Assembly (NCBI GenBank): GCA_013205335.1
Contig: JABMNB010000791.1
Coordinates: 1 to 9,990, forward strand
DNA from: Rhodospirillales bacterium
Lineage (GTDB): Bacteria > Pseudomonadota > Alphaproteobacteria > Reyranellales > Reyranellaceae
Direction of reading: 5' to 3'
Length of the DNA: 9,990 bases
In this document: positions 6,092 to 9,990 of the stretch, in pieces
Layout: every line of letters begins with the position of its first letter
Position numbering within the stretch: the stretch's first letter is position 1
Notes under the pieces: model-generated
Database searches by the model: none
What the model saw: only the letters and a program-made list of their open reading frames with translations
Told to the model about the DNA's origin: nothing
Program-made: the position numbers and the translations under genes

Positions 6092-7210
6092 TCAGGTGGA
6101 ACGCGGGAACAGAGTGGGGCGGGCGTCGGCGGCGAGGGTGCAGTAGGTACGGGCCGCATCGCTCATGACCGTGCGACGCGGCTCGATGATCTTGAGGGAC
6201 GTACCGTCGGCGGTTCGAGCCTCGTGCACGAGCTGTGCGCCGATGGGCAGAGCGAGGCCGGGCACGATCTTCCAGGCGTCGGGGCCGGGGACTGACGAAA
6301 GAGTCAATTGCTCGGGCCGCACCGAAATGAGGACCGGCGCACCGACGCCGATTCCGATGGGAGCGGACAGGTTGAGGCTGGCTCCGGCATCCAGCGCGAC
6401 CGTCGCCGTACCGTTCTGAAGAGAGCTCACTCTGCCGTTCATCAGATTGGTGGTGCCGATGAAGCCGTTCACGAAGAGCGTCTGCGGTCGGTCGTAGATC
6501 GCGACGGGCGTGTCGAACTGCTCGACATTGCCCTTGTTCATGACGGCGATGCGGTCGGCGACGCTCATCGCCTCGTCCTGGTCATGCGTCACCAGAATGG
6601 TCGTGAGGCCGAGCGTCCGCTGCAGGCGCTTCACCTCGATCTGCATGTCGAGGCGCAGGTTGCGATCGAGGGCGGCGAAGGGCTCGTCGAGCAGCAGGAT
6701 CGAGGGCTCGACGGCGAGCGCCCGTGCCAGCGCCACGCGCTGTTGCTGGCCGCCCGAAAGCTGACGCGGCAGACGCTCGTGGAAAGCGCCGAGCTGGACG
6801 ATCTCGAGAAAGCGCGAGACCTTGGCCTGGACGTCCGGACCGTGAAACCCGCGGGCGCGCAATCCGTAAGCCACGTTCTCCGCCACCGTCATGTGGGGGA
6901 ACAGGGCGTAATTCTGGAAGACGATGCCGATGTTGCGCTGGTTGGGCGGCAGGTGGTCGATGGCCGCCCCGTCGACCCGCACACGGCCGGCGGCCTGGCG
7001 TACGAAGCCAGCGATAACCCGGAGCAAGGTGGTCTTGCCGCAGCCCGAAGGGCCGAGCAGCGCCACGACCTCGCCGGGCTCGATGGCGAGCGTGACGCCA
7101 TCGACGGCCAGTGCCTGCCCGTAGCGGACGCTCAGGTCCTCGACGTCGAGCGTCCGGCCCGCCGGCGGGCCGGCAGGAGCGGCCATCGTGCTCTGTTGGG
7201 TCAATTGCAT
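6092..7210 (-). CDS. ABC transporter ATP-binding protein (PotA-like)
   Basis: Cytoplasmic ATPase that energises the importer, 372 residues. All catalytic motifs are present: Walker A GPSGCGKT (53-60), Q-loop Gln99 (VFQNYALFPHMT), signature LSGGQQQRVALARAL (151-165), Walker B ILLLDEP (171-177), D-loop AALD (179-182) and switch His209 (VTHDQDEA). A C-terminal extension from about 255 is the TOBE-like regulatory domain of PotA/MalK-type ATPases (PVLISVRPEQLTL). ATG 7210 is supported by a strong GGAGGAGG site 7 nt upstream. It is the first gene of the cluster and lies divergent from the GntR regulator. An Ala/Pro/Gly-rich N-terminus (residues 9-19) is partly encoded by a 20-bp perfect palindrome. 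Confidence 0.93.
   Translation of the reverse strand: MQLTQQSTMAAPAGPPAGRTLDVEDLSVRYGQALAVDGVTLAIEPGEVVALLGPSGCGKTTLLRVIAGFVRQAAGRVRVDGAAIDHLPPNQRNIGIVFQNYALFPHMTVAENVAYGLRARGFHGPDVQAKVSRFLEIVQLGAFHERLPRQLSGGQQQRVALARALAVEPSILLLDEPFAALDRNLRLDMQIEVKRLQRTLGLTTILVTHDQDEAMSVADRIAVMNKGNVEQFDTPVAIYDRPQTLFVNGFIGTTNLMNGRVSSLQNGTATVALDAGASLNLSAPIGIGVGAPVLISVRPEQLTLSSVPGPDAWKIVPGLALPIGAQLVHEARTADGTSLKIIEPRRTVMSDAARTYCTLAADARPTLFPRST
7154..7173. repeat. 20-bp perfect palindrome in the ATPase 5' coding region
   Basis: CCGGCCCGCC is followed immediately by its own reverse complement, GGCGGGCCGG, with no mismatch. It lies 37-57 nt inside the ATPase gene and encodes part of the AGPPAGR stretch. It could fold as an 8-bp hairpin near the start codon. 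In GC-rich DNA chance palindromes are commoner, so function is uncertain. Confidence 0.4.
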
Positions 7211-7234
7211 GCCGCGCCTCCTCCGTCAGAAGGA

Positions 7235-7251
7235 CGCAAGGCGCATGCCAA
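7235..7251 (-). promoter_or_regulatory. Sigma-54-like promoter for the ABC/allantoin cluster
   Basis: The - strand reads TTGGCATGCGCCTTGCG. The sigma-54 consensus is YTGGCACG-N4-TTGCW. The essential GG (7249-7248) and GC (7237-7236) are present with the required 10-nt spacing, and the mismatches are CAT for CAC and G for W. The predicted start would fall near 7224, leaving a very short leader made mostly of the GGAGGAGG ribosome-binding site before ATG 7210. Control by nitrogen limitation would suit a ureide-scavenging operon. No clear NtrC site was seen. Confidence 0.42.
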
Positions 7252-7308
7252 GACAAAGCGGCGCCGGGGCACGGAAAGACGGGTCGTCCGCTGCGCGATG
7301 GCCCGTTT

Positions 7309-7337
7309 TGTGCACATCTCCTGGAGGAATGTGCACA
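7309..7337. promoter_or_regulatory. Twin TGTGCACA palindromes, probable GntR operator
   Basis: Two identical 8-bp palindromes, TGTGCACA at 7309-7316 and 7330-7337, are 21 bp apart, two turns of the helix. Each is flanked by T/A (TTGTGCACAT and ATGTGCACAT), and together they form a 9-bp inverted repeat with an 11-bp centre. The G-T...A-C half-site form fits operators of FadR/FCD-type GntR proteins. The sites lie between the divergent regulator and ABC genes, close to the regulator start, so repression of its own gene and of the cluster is the likely role. Confidence 0.6.
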
Positions 7338-7358
7338 TTAATTTACCAAGTCTGACCG

Positions 7359-8093
7359 ATGGCCAGTAAGCCAAGACCCCGGCCGCGCAAGGGCGACGTT
7401 GCGGTCGACAAGGCCGTTTACGACGCGATCCGGCGGGCCATGTTGATGGGGCGACTGCTACCGGGCACCAAGCTGCGCGAGCCGGCGCTGAGCCGTGTGC
7501 TGAACGTGAGCCGCGAGCGCGTGCGAAAGGCGCTGCACAGGCTGGTGCACGAGGGCTGGCTCGAAGCCGTGCCCAACCGCGGCACGTTCGTTCCGGCACT
7601 CACCATCGCTGAAGTCCGCGAAATCTACGACGTGCGAACCATGTTGGAGACCGCAATCGTGACTCGGCTGTGCATGGAGTGCCGGACGGCGTCGGCGCAA
7701 CGCCTGAGGGCGCATGTGAGCGAGGAGCGCCAGGCGGTCAAAGCCGACGATCGCGGCAGGCTCTTCGGCCTGTCGGGAGAGTTCCATATTCTGTTGGCCG
7801 AGCTTTGCGGCAACGACCAGCTCTCGCGCTTGCTGCGCGGACTGCTCACGCGCTCGACCATGCATTTTTCGTTGTCGGCGCCCGAGCGCTTTCACAATTG
7901 CGCCGGTCCGCACGATCATGCCGAAATCGTCAAGGCGATCCTGGCGCGCGACGCAAAAAAGGCGGCCAAGCTGATGCTCGACCACCTTTTAGGTCTCGTG
8001 GAATGGCAATCGGCGTGGCGGCCACCCCCGAACCCGGTTGCGCTCGAGGAGGCGTTCCGCGGAATCTCGGCGAATCGCCCGACGCGCGGCTGA
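7359..8093 (+). CDS. GntR-family transcriptional regulator, FadR/FCD subfamily
   Basis: DNA-binding repressor or activator of 244 residues. The N-terminal winged helix-turn-helix spans about 15-80: AVYDAIRRAMLMGRLLPGTK, LREPALSRVLNVSRERVRKA, then wing VPNRGTFVPA. An all-helical FCD ligand domain follows (about 85-215) with EIYDVRTMLE (88-97), EFHILLAELCGN (141-152), HAEIVKAILARD (187-198) and LMLDHLLG (205-212). His143, His187 and His209 occupy the usual metal-ligand positions, but the usual Asp four residues before the first His is Ser139. ATG 7359 follows an in-frame stop at 7353 by one codon and has no ribosome-binding site, so a leaderless or weakly translated message is possible. It is divergent from the cluster and probably senses a ureide or breakdown product. 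Confidence 0.88.
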   Translation: MASKPRPRPRKGDVAVDKAVYDAIRRAMLMGRLLPGTKLREPALSRVLNVSRERVRKALHRLVHEGWLEAVPNRGTFVPALTIAEVREIYDVRTMLETAIVTRLCMECRTASAQRLRAHVSEERQAVKADDRGRLFGLSGEFHILLAELCGNDQLSRLLRGLLTRSTMHFSLSAPERFHNCAGPHDHAEIVKAILARDAKKAAKLMLDHLLGLVEWQSAWRPPPNPVALEEAFRGISANRPTRG

Positions 8094-8114
8094 CGTACGG
8101 CTTTGCTGTGAGCG

Positions 8115-8218
8115 CGCCATTCCACTGGGGCTCATCTTCGGCGTGCAATCCAGGCGAGCCGCCCCGCATGCCGCACCTCGTTCGTGACACTCACTTCATG
8201 AGCGCCAGTGGAATGGCG
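8115..8218. repeat. Interrupted inverted repeat, 21-bp arms, between gntR and gap
   Basis: The arms at 8115-8135 and 8198-8218 are reverse complements at 20 of 21 positions. They form a 14-bp perfect block (CGCCATTCCACTGG with CCAGTGGAATGGCG), one G/G mismatch, and a 6-bp block (GCTCAT with ATGAGC). The 62-bp centre has no ORF or RNA gene that I recognise. The form resembles a small non-autonomous palindromic element. No target-site duplication is evident, and no T-run follows. Confidence 0.6.
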
Positions 8219-8249
8219 GGCTCCCAGCATGACGGTGCCCCAAACGAAA

Positions 8250-8273
8250 ACGGGCGCCCCGAGGGGCGCCCGT
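8250..8273 (-). terminator. Strong intrinsic terminator of the tkt-gap unit
   Basis: On the - strand ACGGGCGCCC and GGGCGCCCGT pair as a 10-bp stem around a CTCG loop, followed by TTTTCGTTT. It lies 23 nt after the gap stop. In the + direction the tail is CGTTTCTTC, so it may also weakly stop transcription from gntR. Confidence 0.85.
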
Positions 8274-8296
8274 CGTTTCTTCGCGGAGCGGCTGGA

Positions 8297-9304
<1,008 letters not shown>

Positions 9305-9321
9305 GTCTTCCTCCGTCTCCG

Positions 9322-9990
9322 TTATTGCACCAGCCGACGCGCCGCTTCCGCGATCGCCTCGGCCGTGATGCCGAAATGCTTGTAGAGTTCGGGTGCCTTG
9401 GCCGAAGCGCCGAAGCCCTTCATGCCGACGAACGCACCCTTGGAGCCCAGCCAGCGTTCCCAGCCGAAGCCGGTCGCCGCCTCGCAGCCAACGCGGACCG
9501 TGCCGTCGCCGCCCATGACCCTCATGCGATATGTGTTGTCCTGCGCCGCAAACAACTCCCAGGACGGCATCGAGACGACCGCGGCGACGAGACCGTCTTT
9601 CGCCAGGAGGTCGCGGGCTGCCAGGGCGAGCTGCACTTCCGAGCCCGAGGCGATCAGGCGGATCGGGGCCGCCTCGTCGCCGGCCAGGATGTAGGCGCCG
9701 CGGGCGCACAGGTTTTCGTCGCCCGCATCGCGCACGGTCGGCACGTTCTGGCGGGTAAGCGCGATGACGCTCGGCGTATGCTTCGCCTCGAGAGCGATCT
9801 GCCAGCACTCTGCCGTCTCGATGGCGTCGGCGGGACGCAGCACCTGGAGGTTCGGAATGGCGCGCAGAGCCGCGAGGTGCTCGACCGGCTGGTGGGTCGG
9901 ACCGTCTTCGCCGAGGCCGATCGAGTCGTGCGTCATCACATAGACGACCCGCACGCCCATCAGCGCCGAAAGTCGGATCGACGGCCGGCA
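9322..9990 (-). CDS. tkt: Transketolase, C-terminal part (5' end outside window)
   Basis: Thiamine-diphosphate enzyme that moves two-carbon units between sugar phosphates in the pentose-phosphate or Calvin pathway. The visible 222 residues enter from the right edge (CRPSIRLSALMGVRVVYVMT) and contain the transketolase motif HDSIGLGEDGPTHQPVEHLA in the pyrimidine-binding domain. The C-terminal domain follows (PIRLIASGSEVQLALAA, VVSMPSWELFAAQ, GWERWLGSKGAFVGMKGFGA) and ends RRLVQ at TAA 9324-9322. The frame is open to the window end, so the N-terminal two-thirds is missing. Linkage to gap, 17 nt downstream, fits a tkt-gap central-carbon operon whose promoter lies outside the window. Confidence 0.95.
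   Translation of the reverse strand, partial: CRPSIRLSALMGVRVVYVMTHDSIGLGEDGPTHQPVEHLAALRAIPNLQVLRPADAIETAECWQIALEAKHTPSVIALTRQNVPTVRDAGDENLCARGAYILAGDEAAPIRLIASGSEVQLALAARDLLAKDGLVAAVVSMPSWELFAAQDNTYRMRVMGGDGTVRVGCEAATGFGWERWLGSKGAFVGMKGFGASAKAPELYKHFGITAEAIAEAARRLVQ

Noticed and set aside
5122..6168. + strand ORF of 348 codons opposite the binding-protein gene
   Set aside because: Antisense to a well-supported exported protein, with His/Asp/Arg-rich composition typical of shadows.
7309..7337. NtrC binding site reading of the TGTGCACA pair
   Set aside because: NtrC sites have TGCAC and GTGCA half-sites with a much shorter spacer. The spacing here fits two separate palindromes better.
6308..7369. 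+ strand ORF of 353 codons opposite the ATPase
   Set aside because: Antisense to a gene with every ABC motif intact, and it runs through the operator region.
8136..8197. tRNA or other known small RNA in the core of the inverted repeat
   Set aside because: No cloverleaf, T-loop motif or CCA end could be found.

Overview
The window is GC-rich DNA (roughly 65% by eye) with dense, closely packed genes. The coding style, the type I GAPDH sequence and the dispersed GC-rich palindromes all suggest an alphaproteobacterium. I cannot name the genus from the sequence alone. There are no rRNA, tRNA, CRISPR, transposase or phage genes.

Layout. (1) At the left edge is the 3' end of a major-facilitator transporter on the + strand (to 169). 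It is followed by a stretch of lower GC that holds one possible small membrane protein on the - strand (214-414). (2) From 7210 down to 518 runs one long - strand gene cluster for uptake and breakdown of allantoin-type ureides. In transcription order it is: ABC ATPase (7210-6092), Tat-type solute-binding protein (6072-5053), permease 1 (5028-4135), permease 2 (4142-3321), ureidoglycolate lyase allA (3307-2834), a PuuE-type allantoinase copy broken by one extra base (2818-1894), a small unknown protein (1767-1438), and an intact PuuE-type allantoinase (1441-518). Most junctions are short spacers or overlaps (8-nt overlap between the permeases, ATGA overlap before the last gene), so co-transcription is likely. 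(3) A FadR/FCD-type GntR regulator (7359-8093, +) is divergent from the cluster. The 148-bp divergent region holds two TGTGCACA palindromes exactly 21 bp apart (probable operators) and a good sigma-54-like -24/-12 element facing the ABC/allantoin genes. (4) A 203-bp intergenic region (8094-8296) contains a long interrupted inverted repeat and a strong intrinsic terminator. (5) At the right edge the - strand carries the 3' part of transketolase followed by a complete GAPDH gene, a central-carbon unit unrelated to the ureide cluster.

How the genes fit together (inference from families and context). The PotABCD-like importer probably brings in a ureide or related nitrogen compound. PuuE opens the allantoin ring to allantoate. 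AllA splits ureidoglycolate into glyoxylate and urea. The step between them (allantoicase, or allantoate amidohydrolase plus later enzymes) is not in the window. The GntR protein is the likely local switch, and the sigma-54-like element would tie expression to nitrogen limitation.

The points most worth a second look are the 1-nt frameshift in one of two allantoinase paralogues, the unknown gene translationally coupled to the intact one, the divergent control region, the replacement of an expected metal-ligand Asp in the regulator, and a dispersed palindrome that has become the N-terminal coding sequence of permease 1.
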